Source of the DNA: Hondaea fermentalgiana
Taxonomy: Eukaryota; Sar; Bigyra; Thraustochytrida; Thraustochytriidae
DNA: 42,743 bases
Direction of reading: 5' to 3'
Assembly: GCA_014084085.1 (NCBI GenBank)
Contig: NPFB01000065.1
Span: forward strand, 87,364-130,106
Shown here piece after piece: positions 1-10,000 of this stretch; position 1 is the first letter of the stretch; each line of letters begins with the position of its first letter. The translations under genes were made by a program, and so were the position numbers. The notes below the pieces were generated by a model. The model saw nothing but the letters and a program-made list of their open reading frames with translations. It did not search any database and was not told where the DNA came from.

Positions 1-52
1 TTGCTTTGCTTTGCTTTGCTTTGCTTTGCTTTGCTTTGCTTTGCTTTGCTTT
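1..52. repeat. (TTTGC)n pentanucleotide microsatellite
   Basis: About ten uninterrupted copies of a 5-bp unit start at the window edge, so the array may extend further left. It lies beyond the 3' end of the leftmost gene. Nothing else was seen between it and that gene except a 14-bp perfect palindrome at 165-178. Confidence 0.95.
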
Positions 53-222
53 GAAGCACGCCCGCAAAGGCTGTGCACATGACGCATTGAGCTTCTTCTT
101 CTTCTTCTTCCTCATTAACGAACAAGTGATGCATTCAGGCCAAACAGAAAGACGAAAAAGGAGATGCAATGCATTGCAATGCAATGCAAGCACGAAGACA
201 AGCTTGCCCAGGCCTTGCCAAA

Positions 223-1193
223 TCAGGCGGCCTCCTCCTCCTCCTCAGCATACTCTTCTTCCCCAGCCTCCTCCTCGGCGTCCTCCTCCCACCATTCGCA
301 AGCGCCGAGACCGAGCTCGCTGCAGCTAGCCATGACGAGCATGGGGCCCTTTTGCTTGGATCCAGGAAGCAAAATATTATCCTCAAGAGGTGTCATGATG
401 GCCGAAGATGTGGACATCGATCGCTGACGACCCTGCACATGCTGGGGCAATTGTGATAGACTATCACTACCCGATGAAATGCCCGCTGGAAGGCTGATGC
501 TCTGCACTCGCTCTCGCGAAGACAAGAGACGCTCCGAGGACTCGTCCATGAAGACAGGCCTGAAACGCACGCTCTCAATTTTGAAACGTATTCGCGACTC
601 GCTCTTCAGATAGAAGCCAGCATCGTTATCTTCGTCGGCGGCTTTCTCGCCGCCCTCCTCCTCATCTTCGTACTCCCAAACCCACATGCGCTCGTCGTCG
701 TCCCATCGCGAGGGGACAGGAAGATGCTGCGGCTCAATGTAAATATCCTGCGAGGCGTTCAAAAGCGATAACAATCGAACAAAGATGCGTGAGTGGCACA
801 GAACGAAAAACATTCGCCAACGTGAAGCACAAGTCTTGCCCCTTGTCCGTGGTTCGTGAGATATGCAGATAAACTTACGTGAAAGAAATCGACCGAGATG
901 CGCAGAAATTCCTTGCAGCACAGGTTCACCACGCCCTCGAGAACTTCTCCCTTATGCGGGCGGAACACAACCATGAGGAAAACCACGTCCGTGTGGCATG
1001 CTCCATCTCCAGGAAAGATGTAGGCGTCGCCGATTGTCACAAACTCCTTGAGACACACACACAGACCAACATTGGGGACGACCTTGTTGGCATACTTGGA
1101 GTCCACCAGTCTTGTCAGCACCGAGAGCTTTTCCCGGCCGAACTGCGACGGGTCCACACGCAGCGTGTCGCGCAGCTCGTGGGCCACGAACAT
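223..1193 (-). CDS. POLR3H: DNA-directed RNA polymerase III subunit RPC8 (Rpb7-like)
   Basis: Exons are 879-1193 and 223-747; the intron 748-878 (131 nt) has a GTAAGT donor and a CGCAG acceptor and is in phase 0. The 279-residue product is the stalk subunit of Pol III that pairs with RPC9, acting in the nucleus in synthesis of tRNA, 5S and other small RNAs. The N-terminal Rpb7 domain (MFVAHELRDTLRV, ANKVVPNVGLC, IFPGDGACHT) and the OB-fold part (SRWDDDERMWVWEYE) match the family closely, as does the ending SELGLGACEWW. The start at 1193 fits the family N-terminus; the reading frame upstream is open but is not RPC8-like and begins with GTG. An acidic tail of about 20 residues beyond the usual WW end is unusual and is encoded by a CTC-rich tract (on the plus strand). 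Confidence 0.93.
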
Positions 1194-1617
1194 GACCGCG
1201 CCCCAGTTGTTGGCTGGTTCTGCTGGCAAGCCGCTTGCGAGTCCGGCCCTCGCACGTGCAAGCGGGGTATGCGGAGGCCCAGGCGCCCAGCCGTGGACTT
1301 CGTTCCTGTCTGCCTGCCAGCCAGCCTGCCGCCGCCGTGGCCACGCGGCCTCTCCTTTTTTATGGCCGTCGCGTCCACGTGCTGCCAGCGCGCTGCGCCA
1401 GTCTTTGATTTGCTGAGTTGCCCAGCAAAAAAAAAGGGGAAAAAAAACAGTATCGAAAAGAAGAGGCTTTTCCACCACAAAGCAAACCTATTTGTAGGCC
1501 GAGCGAGTTCAAGCAAGACCTTGGCTACGCCATAGGCCTCCCTTGCCCATACGATAGCCTGGCGGGAGGGAAAAGAATGTCTCTTTTGTCACTTTTCTAA
1601 GAAAGAAGGATGTTATT

Positions 1618-3595
1618 CTATGCTTGCGCCGAGGAGCTGAGTGCTTCTTCTGCAATGGGTCGCCAAAGCCGCGCAATGGAAAGATCAATGCCAAAGGCAT
1701 TGCTAATGCCACGAAGCAAGACAGAGACGCGGCTCGGCATGACAAGATGATCGCCCATGCCCACGACAGGGTCCTCGCTCTCGCAAAACTCGAGAAATTC
1801 CTGTAGATTCTTGCCCTGGAAGACCTCTTTGTCGCTTCGGTCATGCCAGAATTGGGCCAAGCGGTACTGTACATCCACATTGCCGTACTTGGATGTATTG
1901 CCCATTTGCTGCATGAGCGAAACCACTTTCTCCTTTTCCCCATTGTCCAACGCAATGATGAGTTGCGCGTACGTGCGCTGAAAGTCCTTGGGGAGACGCT
2001 TGCATTGCCCGAGATCAATGAGACCGAGACGGCCGTCCTTGAGCAACAAAATGTTGCCCGGGTGCGGGTCGCAGTTAAACTACGGAGTTCAAGAGGAGGC
2101 CAAGCATTTCAAGTATCGGAAGCGCCAAGTATTTCAAGTATCAGTCAGTGAGTCAGTGTGCCTTGCATACTTGTCAAGACGCAGAGGCAGGACCTTGCCG
2201 CCTATAACTTACAACACCATCAATGAGAATCTCGTGACCATGCACCTTGGCCATGAGACGAATGATATGAGCAAGGTTCAAAAGATGAATGCGTGGCTCG
2301 TACTCGACGCGACCAAACACCATACCAAGAGTCCCGTTGTACACAGCGCGCACTCCATTATGGACGGTTCGCTGCGCGTCGAGGAGGCGTTGGTAATGAC
2401 GGAATTTTTTTTCCTCCTTGTCAATGTCTTCGAACTTGCCGAGACGGATCAGTTCCCAGTGTTCGCGCTCCAAATCTTCGTACGAGCGTCCTTGGTGCTC
2501 TGCAACAATCTTCATCGACTCGCGAATGCCGTCAATTAGAGGCTGACCATCGAGAAACTCCATGACCAGCACCCGTGACGTCGAGTATTCCGGGTAAGGC
2601 TTGGGGATGGCAACACGACTTCCAAAGACTGGCATGATTTTGTCATGAACCTCGGTGAGATTCGAGGCCTCCCCCAAATAGTCGAACTCGGTCTCGAACT
2701 GACGCTCAATCTCTTCCATGGGTGGCGCCATGTGCGGGAGGGCAAATTGGCAAAATGCCTTTACCGTCCCAATGTCTGCGCGAAACTTGTGCTCGATTCC
2801 TGGCGCCTGCACCTTGACGGCAACTTCTTCCCCATTCGACCGAAGTCGTGCACGATGAACTTGGCCGATCGAGGCACATCCACATGGAGTTGTTTCGAAC
2901 GACGAGAAAACCTCGTCTAAGGGCTTGCCGAGGCTCTCAGCGACGATGCGCTCGGCCTCGCCCGGCTGTAGGGTCGTAGGCGCTTGATCCTGCATTTCCT
3001 TGGCCCACTTGAGGTACTGCGGCGGACAAAAGTAGTCAACAGTGCTGACCACTTGGCAAGCTTTGAGGTAAAAACCGCGCAGCTGGAGGACAGCGTCGCG
3101 CACAACGGGCGCATACCGATCGTGGAGCTCGTTAAACGCGCGGTCCTGCTCCTCGTCAGACATGCCGCTCACCTTCCATTGCACATATCTGTAGTGCGCA
3201 TAAATGGGCATGACGATTCTCCAGAACTCGAGCGAGCGAGCTGTGCCTTCATCGCGCTTTGCCTGCACCGCGAGGCCGACGCCTCCAGCAACGCCAAGAA
3301 CAGCGAGGCCTCTTGCGAGCCGCCCGAGCACGCTTCTCCGGGGCTTGGCAATCTGCGCGGTGGTCGACGCGGGAGGCACCTTGGCTGCCGCCGCCGCAGT
3401 CGTCGCCGTCGTCGTCGTCGTCGTCGCTGCCGTAGGGGTCCTCGCCGCAGCGCTGCCTTGCTGCTGCGTGGACGTCAGCATCCTGCGCGTCAGCGGCGCT
3501 CCCGTGCCGACGCAGCCATGGCGCCGTGCCAGCCCGGCGAAAACTCCTCGCGACGCGGCAGTCGCTGCTGCGACCGTGGCCGCGCGCGCCCTCAT
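1618..3595 (-). CDS. ABC1/ADCK (UbiB-type) atypical kinase, probably mitochondrial
   Basis: Exons are 2213-3595 and 1618-2079; the intron 2080-2212 (133 nt) has a GTAAGT donor and a GTAG acceptor. Splicing restores DGVFNCDPHPGN, the family catalytic loop. The 614-residue product has an Arg/Ala-rich, acid-poor N-terminus typical of mitochondrial targeting, a low-complexity Ala/Thr stretch, and a likely membrane segment near residues 95-111. The kinase-like fold follows: ASIGQVHRA nucleotide loop, VAVKVQAPG lysine, DPHPGN (465-470) and IDLG (482-485). Family members support coenzyme Q biosynthesis or mitochondrial lipid handling as ATPases/kinases. The hallmark KxGQ motif reads KACQ (178-181), so its glycine is replaced. 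The start at 3595 is the first good ATG; the frame upstream opens only with TTG. ADCK1, 2 or 5-type orthology cannot be told apart by eye. Confidence 0.88.
2080..2212 (-). other. Spliceosomal intron with an internal duplication
   Basis: This GT-AG intron of the ABC1/ADCK gene contains two near-identical 20-nt segments, 2100-2119 and 2125-2144, offset by 25 nt. CTGAC-type branch-site candidates lie just on the donor side of the duplication. Confidence 0.85.
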
Positions 3596-3975
3596 CGTAC
3601 GTAGCCTGGCCCCTGTCGGCAGTGGCACCAACTCCAGCACCCAAAGCGGCGTGGCAGCGGCAAGCGATTGCGTTTCTGTTCCGAGAACGCAGCGCGTGCA
3701 AATTGTTCTTTGCGTCCTGCGAAGAGAAAACCAGAGTTTGAGGGGGAAAGGCCGGGCGGGCTGGCGGAGAGGTATTGCGAGCGAGAGGGAGCTAGAAGTT
3801 GGCAAGATAAAAGCTTCAGGGGTACGGGGCGTATTGCCGATGTACAGGCATTTTTCGACGACCGTCGCGACAAGAGAATCAGCGTTGTGTCGAGCGTTGT
3901 ATCAAACAAGAACACTCGTGATGCGGCAACGTCGCAAAACGTCGGCCTTTACGTATGCTACTTTGATTACTTTTG

Positions 3976-5304
3976 TTACAGACGGGGAGCGTTGTCCCAG
4001 CCGATCTGCATGAATCTGCCGTGGCCTGAAGCGACTTGGACCTTGTCCGGCCACCGCAACAGAGAAAAGGTGGTGTGAATAATGACTTTGCCGCTCGGAC
4101 TGCGCGATTTCTGTGCCCGTGCTTCGGCAATCAAAAGTGCCGGCAGCTTGGGCGCGTCGGCTTCAGTAAAGTCGACAGTGAGTTCTGCGGTAACGGGCCG
4201 TCCATCGTTGATGCAGAGACGCGTGGCACGCCCGGAAAGCTGATCCAGGGCAACATATACACTGCTCTTGTTGAGAACTTCAGTGCTTTCAAGCGCATCA
4301 GGTCCGCAGTTCTCACCAAATAGAAGAACGCTTCGACTGATGGCCGACAACCCCGATTCGACCTTTTTGAAGCACCGCGAAAGGATCTTGGGGCCCCCAA
4401 ACGCATCCGGCGGAAACTCAAACTTGGGATATTCGCCAATGCGAGGCAAAATTTCGTCTGGCTCAAAATTTCCGTCTTCGGAGGCGTACTTAATCGCAGC
4501 TTCGAGTTCCGGTCCACCTGGCCATTGCAAGTCCTTTGCAGGTGGTGGTGGGGCAGGAGGACTTTTCTTTTTCTCGGACTCATCTTTGGTCAAATGCCGC
4601 AGCGTATAAGTGGTGGCTGCGCAGGTCTGACGCCGGGCCTTGGCCACATCCCCATCACTTTCAAGTTCAGACAATTCCATGACAGGATGCACAACGCGAG
4701 CGTTGGATTCAAAGGCCTCGATGAGGAGAGGCGTGTCGATTGGCGTCAGGTTCATGTATCGAACGGTCATGCTTGCGTGGTGCGCCTGAATGCCAAGTCG
4801 TTGTCGTACGAGCTGAGATGCGACATCCATGACAAGCTCCACGGCGCCGCCATGCGTTGTTTTTGGCCCGCCTTGCGTAGCCTCGGTGAACTGCACGACG
4901 CCCCAAAGGCGGCCCTCGCGCGCATCCCAGGCCCACCGCCTGCCCAGCCGGAGTCGCGCGTCGTGCCAGCAGTACGAGTTCGCAGGCGTCTCGCCCAGAG
5001 CGACCATGCGCAGCGCGCCATTCGACCCCTGCGCCCACTTCTCCAGACGCGCGGACAGAGCCTCAAAGGACGCGGCCATCGCGCTCCCGCCCTCCGCGCG
5101 GCGAACGCGGCCTGCAGCCCGAGTCTGCGCGCCTGGCAAAGATCCTCCACGCATCGAAGTCTGCGAGTCCGCCTCCACGCGCCGCAGCGTGTTTTGCGCA
5201 GTCTCTGTCGGTCGCAGGTGAGTCCGAGGACACGACGAACAAAGGCCGGATTGTGGTGTGGCGACATCCGGGCTGGGGTTTAGCGTGTGCGAGTCCGACA
5301 TCAT
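3976..5304 (-). CDS. Hotdog-fold thioesterase-like protein
   Basis: A single exon encodes 442 residues. Residues from about 130 to 195 look like one hotdog unit of the PaaI/4HBT type: a strand reading WGVVQF, then THGGAVELVMDVASQ (THGG at 150-153) for the central helix, then ASMTVRYMNLTPID. Hotdog enzymes hydrolyse acyl-CoA or related thioesters; the substrate cannot be read here. The C-terminal half (PKFEFPPDAFGGPKILSRCF, INDGRPVTAELTVDF, VIIHTTFSLLRW) could hold a second, diverged hotdog half, which would make a double-hotdog protein. The start used is the ATGATG at 5304-5299. A second candidate is Met76 at 5079, after which the conserved part begins; the first 75 residues are Arg/Ser/Thr-rich and could be a targeting peptide. 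It lies 157 bp downstream of the next minus-strand gene. Confidence 0.7.
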   Translation of the reverse strand: MMSDSHTLNPSPDVATPQSGLCSSCPRTHLRPTETAQNTLRRVEADSQTSMRGGSLPGAQTRAAGRVRRAEGGSAMAASFEALSARLEKWAQGSNGALRMVALGETPANSYCWHDARLRLGRRWAWDAREGRLWGVVQFTEATQGGPKTTHGGAVELVMDVASQLVRQRLGIQAHHASMTVRYMNLTPIDTPLLIEAFESNARVVHPVMELSELESDGDVAKARRQTCAATTYTLRHLTKDESEKKKSPPAPPPPAKDLQWPGGPELEAAIKYASEDGNFEPDEILPRIGEYPKFEFPPDAFGGPKILSRCFKKVESGLSAISRSVLLFGENCGPDALESTEVLNKSSVYVALDQLSGRATRLCINDGRPVTAELTVDFTEADAPKLPALLIAEARAQKSRSPSGKVIIHTTFSLLRWPDKVQVASGHGRFMQIGWDNAPRL

Positions 5305-5461
5305 GACATGAAGGGGGAAAGGCTCGCGCCGAAAGCAGCCAGGGGTTTGATTTTGCGCGAGGGTCTCGTTTATGTGTCGAGGGACGCGAGTCCTTTCCTT
5401 TTGCCCATGTCCCCGCTTTCAGATTGACAGTGAGGAGTGAGAAAGCGTTGCGGCGATCGAA

Positions 5462-6595
5462 CTACAGCCCAAGGCCAGCGATGCTGAGGCCCTTCACGCC
5501 CGGGGCAGGCTCGCGACGCGACGATGCTTTTGCGACGTTTCTGGGCCGAGGGCCCCACGAGGGTTTCTTCGTGGTCTTGGCGCTCGCCGAAAGAGCTGCA
5601 GCGCCGCTGCGAGGGGCCGGCACTGCCTTCGAGGGCTCGAGCCAGATTTGCGCCCCGCCGCCGCCGCCGCCGCCGCCTTCGTCGCGGTCTGCAGATTTGC
5701 CAAATGACTGCTGTAAACCTGCTGTCCTTTTGACACTCTTTGCACTCGAATGACGCCTCGATGCTCTGCGAGGAGACGATGTAATGTTTGCCGTGTCTAA
5801 GAGCGGGACAATGTCCTCCCGCATTGCAGCAGTGAGATCTGCGTCTTCAATGTCCTCCGCAAGCGCAGCGACCATTGCCGACGCAGTCTCGCCGTGCAGA
5901 TCCCAGGCACTGCCTCCATGTTGCTCGTTACGTTCGATCCAGTCTTGCAGCAAGGTCCGAACAAGCGCTTGCTCGTTCTTCAACGTCGCACGCTCATTCT
6001 CGTAGCGCGCAATGTATCGTTCATCCTTGACTTTGGAGAGATGGTGCGTGCATTGTTCGAGCTTGCCAAGCAATTTGTAAAGACGTCCCATGTGCTGGTT
6101 AAGAATGCCGAGCTGCATGTCAAACCCAAGGCCATTCGAATCGTCGTGACTACCATCATCTTGTTTTTCCTCTCGCGCAGCAGAGTCGCTCATGATCTTT
6201 TGCGTGTGACGCAGCTTTTTCAGACGCAAAAGGAGAGCCTTTCGTCGTGCCGGAATCGACTTACAGAATTCGGGCACTGCGACTGCCAAAGGTTTCTCCA
6301 AAGCGACGTTGTCGAGAGAGACGCAGGCGCCTACGACGCGTCGCACCTCTGCGACAGCCTCTCCCGATGCCTCAACACGTTCGAGAATGTGCGTTCGCAA
6401 CGCATCGCGCTCCATCTCTGCCTTGTCGAGTAAGTTTTTGACCCGCAAAGTCTCATGCTCATTTCCAGAGCCTGCGAGCAGCTTGCTGCGGCATTTCGCC
6501 ACGCGCTGGCACCGCGCAAGCAGCACCGGTAGCAGTTCGCGCAGATCACTCAGGAGCGCGCGGGCGCACTCCACCTCTTGCACCTCCGCGTCCAT
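5462..6595 (-). CDS. Unrecognised helical/coiled-coil protein
   Basis: A single exon encodes 377 residues. I do not recognise the family. The first 270 residues are strongly helical and charged, with heptad-like Leu spacing (VECARALLSDLRELLPVLL, RRKALLLRLKKL, LYKLLGKLEQCTHHLSKVKD), suggesting coiled coils. The C-terminal 110 residues are basic, Ser/Pro/Ala-rich and contain a run of Gly encoded by a CCG tract (plus strand), so this part is probably disordered. The start at 6595 is chosen because the upstream extension to 6679 begins with GTG and abuts a TTGC microsatellite. It is divergent from the EF-hand gene, with 478 bp between starts. A cytoskeletal or scaffold role would be a guess. Confidence 0.7.
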   Translation of the reverse strand: MDAEVQEVECARALLSDLRELLPVLLARCQRVAKCRSKLLAGSGNEHETLRVKNLLDKAEMERDALRTHILERVEASGEAVAEVRRVVGACVSLDNVALEKPLAVAVPEFCKSIPARRKALLLRLKKLRHTQKIMSDSAAREEKQDDGSHDDSNGLGFDMQLGILNQHMGRLYKLLGKLEQCTHHLSKVKDERYIARYENERATLKNEQALVRTLLQDWIERNEQHGGSAWDLHGETASAMVAALAEDIEDADLTAAMREDIVPLLDTANITSSPRRASRRHSSAKSVKRTAGLQQSFGKSADRDEGGGGGGGGAQIWLEPSKAVPAPRSGAAALSASAKTTKKPSWGPRPRNVAKASSRREPAPGVKGLSIAGLGL

Positions 6596-6686
6596 CTCTG
6601 CACGGCGCCCTCCTCCTACTCGTCCAAAGTTCCTTTGTCCAAGCACGTTGAGGATGCGTACGTACGGGTTTTGGCTCACTTGCTCA

Positions 6687-6728
<42 letters not shown>

Positions 6729-7073
6729 CAGTTGTGCGCAGTTTATTTTGTCTGGCACGATAAACTTTGGCGAATACCACCACCAGCAGTAGAAAAATGC
6801 AGCCAATAGCCAAGCTTGGCGGAATGAATGAATGCTGCGACCGTTTCAACAACCTGAAGCCGCAGATGTGGGGCCCGACCTTGGCTGGTTGGGTCGCGCG
6901 GTACACACCGTTTGGGCAACGAACGCAACACAACGCAACGCAACGTTACCGAGCACACCCGCACAGTCAGCAGCAGGCTGCCAGCCCGTACTGATCAATC
7001 GCCGATTGCCTCGCTGGGCCTCGTGCTCTGCGCGCGGGCCTGCGCCGGGCAGGGAGCCAGGTCCAGGCGCAGG
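6596..7073. promoter_or_regulatory. Divergent intergenic region
   Basis: This 478-bp spacer lies between the starts of the coiled-coil gene (minus) and the EF-hand gene (plus), so it must carry both promoters and 5' leaders. No clear TATA box was identified. It contains a TTGC microsatellite and, at 6921-6947, a short ACGCA/ACGCAAC-type repeat. Confidence 0.6.
6688..6728. repeat. (TTGC)n microsatellite
   Basis: About ten copies of TTGC sit in the divergent spacer. The same unit recurs at 21005-21029, and as its complement at 20343-20374. Confidence 0.95.
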
Positions 7074-10000
7074 ATGGAAAAGGACCCGAAGGATCGCGCT
7101 GCGGCGAGCCGCGCGTGGCTCGAGAAACTCGCACAGGACGTGCGCGAGGCTGGTGCAGGGTTCTGCGAAGCGGAGCTGCGCGACGCCTTCCAAGCCACCC
7201 TGGGCAAGCAGCCGTACTGGGACGAGGGAGTGCAGATCGTCAGCGCAGATAGCGGCGCTGACCACCGCGATCTCCCGCATCATCGTGGAGAGCTGCACAA
7301 AATAACCGAAAGGTTTCTTCGTATTGTGACAGCTTGGCGCGGTCGCATCACCATCGAAGACGAGAGACACCTGCAAAACGCTGCAGCGCTTCTCATAAAA
7401 GTATACGGCGCTGAGCTATATACATTTGCCGGCGCGAGTGCTTGTTTCGCGCGCGGATCTCTAGAGCTGGAGGCAGCCGCAGATGTCCTGCAGCGCAAAC
7501 TCAAGGTTCTCGCAGACCTTGATGGAGGCACGGATAAGACCTTTGCACGTTGGACAAATAAAGCAAAAAAACAATCACACGCAATCGATGTCAATGGCTT
7601 TCGTCGACTCTTTCATCAACTTCTTCGAGGGCGCGACAGTGCTTTCTGTGCGCGCGAAATTGAAAAGGTCATCATGCGTTTCCTGGACCCTGCAGGATTC
7701 GACGAAATTGACAAGGAAGCCTTGGAGAAGTTTATTTACTCACGCGTACCACGATTTTGCGAGCATGCTGCCTGGATTACCAACGCAAGCATGAACGAGG
7801 ATCCCCGCGTTCTCGTAGACGTGCGGGTGCTTTCCACTCGCGCGACCAAAATGCAGCAGCTCGAGCTCGTAGATCAAGGCTTTGAGCATGCAATGGGCAG
7901 GAACGTTGGCATATGGATAAAACGCGCCGCAAGGTCAGAGTATGCAGACAAGGACGCCTTTCAGCGCGCTCGAGTCACAGGCATTATCTGCCAATGGACA
8001 AGGACCAAGGATCCTGCTGCAGAAGAGGCACTCACGCGACACGGTTTTGTCGTCGCGACAGAGGTACCCACCCGATCTACGATCTTGAACCACTTTCTCA
8101 CACGCACCTCCACGCAGCCTCGTGTTTGGATCCGTAGAAACGCCAAAGCGCCGCGTGCGCTGTGCAATTTGTACGTGGGCCGCCTCGACGAAATGCCTCC
8201 TTGCAGGGATTTACAGCGTCTCGATACCTCGCCAGATCTTCGAGCGTTGCAAAATCGTGCTGCGGCGCTTTCCGCAACGTTAGCGCACGAGCTGGTCCTA
8301 TTTGGAAGGTTGATTCGAAGCGACGGTGACAGCGTGAAGCGCGATCTTGAAGTCGAGTTTGCCAAGATTGCAAGCGGACTGGGTGCAAGCGAACGCGAAC
8401 ACGCAGAACGTCGTGATGCTCGAGCGCGCGCTTTGCGTATCGAAAAAGTCCGCAAGGATCTCGTGGATCAGCTCGTCTCAAACATGCTCGATGTACTCAC
8501 CTCGCCAGAAGAATGTCTTTCTCGCCAAGTTCCCGACACAGAACTTCTTATCGAGTGCGCACGCGACGCATTGGACCTTGCACAAACACAGCTCGAACAT
8601 TCGGGCCAAAGGCCATCTAAAAAGAACAATCCGGTCGTACAGCCTGGACACTTGACGCGGCGGAAAGCCTGCGAGGTACTTGACGGCGCTGGACTCACGG
8701 TCGACTCGGCGAAAAGCCTAAAAGAGCTCTTATCAGCACTTGCAAGCACGACACCAGGAACGAAAAAGCTAGTATCAATGCGCGCGTTACGAGAGCTTTT
8801 CCGATTTAATCCTGCGCGCGTTCAGCAGCTCCTCGTCGAAGCGTGTCGAATTCATGGTCAACGAGTTCTTGGCTACCTTGGTTCACACGAGACAATATCA
8901 GAGGTGTCACTTCGAGAGGCGCTTGCGCCAGCACTCTTGCTCACATCGTACGAATTTCGAGAATGGGAACTGAACCATGTTGTCCATGCATTTGGTCACG
9001 AGCACCGAACGGGGCATGTCGAGCTTGGCAAGCTTCGCGAGTCAGTTGCCTCAATCTTGACAGCCCTCGAGCGGGAAGCACCAGAAACGAACCAAGCAAT
9101 TGACAACAAGAGCATCAAGACATTGCAGGACTTTATCGTGGACTCTTTTGGCAACGAGTCTTCTTATGAGGCACGCTTTGCAGAGCTCTCAGGTCGCGAC
9201 CCTGATACCAATGCACGCATTTCTCTCGCGCGTCTAAAATCGATTGTGCGCAGACGGACCTTTGCAAGCGATGAACAAATCAGCGCGTTTTGGGGAGAAC
9301 ATGGAATTCAAGCCGAAGGTTTCGTCGATGCCAAAGAACTTCACCGGATCGCCTGCACACTTGTGGCTCGGGAGTCGCCACGCCTTGATCGTGCCAAAAC
9401 ATTGGAAGAAGAAGTTGACGCGGGAGATTTTGACGTTGAATTGAACAGTGACAGCGATGACAATGAGGCGCATGGCAAAGAGACCCAAAGAGCATCACTC
9501 TTTGGTGGCCCCGAGGGACAGACAATGCTCGACTGGGCTGCATTGCGAGAATCGCTCTGCCGAACGGATGCGTATTCGCTCAAAGCAATGCTGAAAGCGA
9601 AACAAGCACTTTCAGAAGTCGAACTTCGTGCCATGTTGTCGAAAACAGAAGCCATTCTCAGCCAAGGTCAGTTTCAATCACTTGTTGATCTCGCGAAAAC
9701 TGACAATGGCGTTGCGGGAAAGTCAATATTGTGCTCTGCGAAGCTGCTGCGCGCGCTGTGGCCTGCGCAAGATCTTGCTCCTGATGCAGAGTGCCGACCA
9801 CGAGAATTGCTCGAGGCTGCTCGTCTGACGATTCAGAAAAGTCTGCGTGGAGGTCTTGGAGCCAAGCGACTCATGCAGGACGTACTGCTTTACGACGCAG
9901 GCGAGCCTGAGCACTTTACCTGCGATCATCTCGCAAAGCTTGTCAAGCGACTTGTCCCAAAGTCAGGGCTCAAGGCTGCAGACCGTGCGCACGATGGAAT

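Noticed and set aside
1194..1478. N-terminal extension of RPC8
   Set aside because: The frame is open, but it begins with GTG, is unlike RPC8, and the family N-terminus starts exactly at the ATG at 1193.
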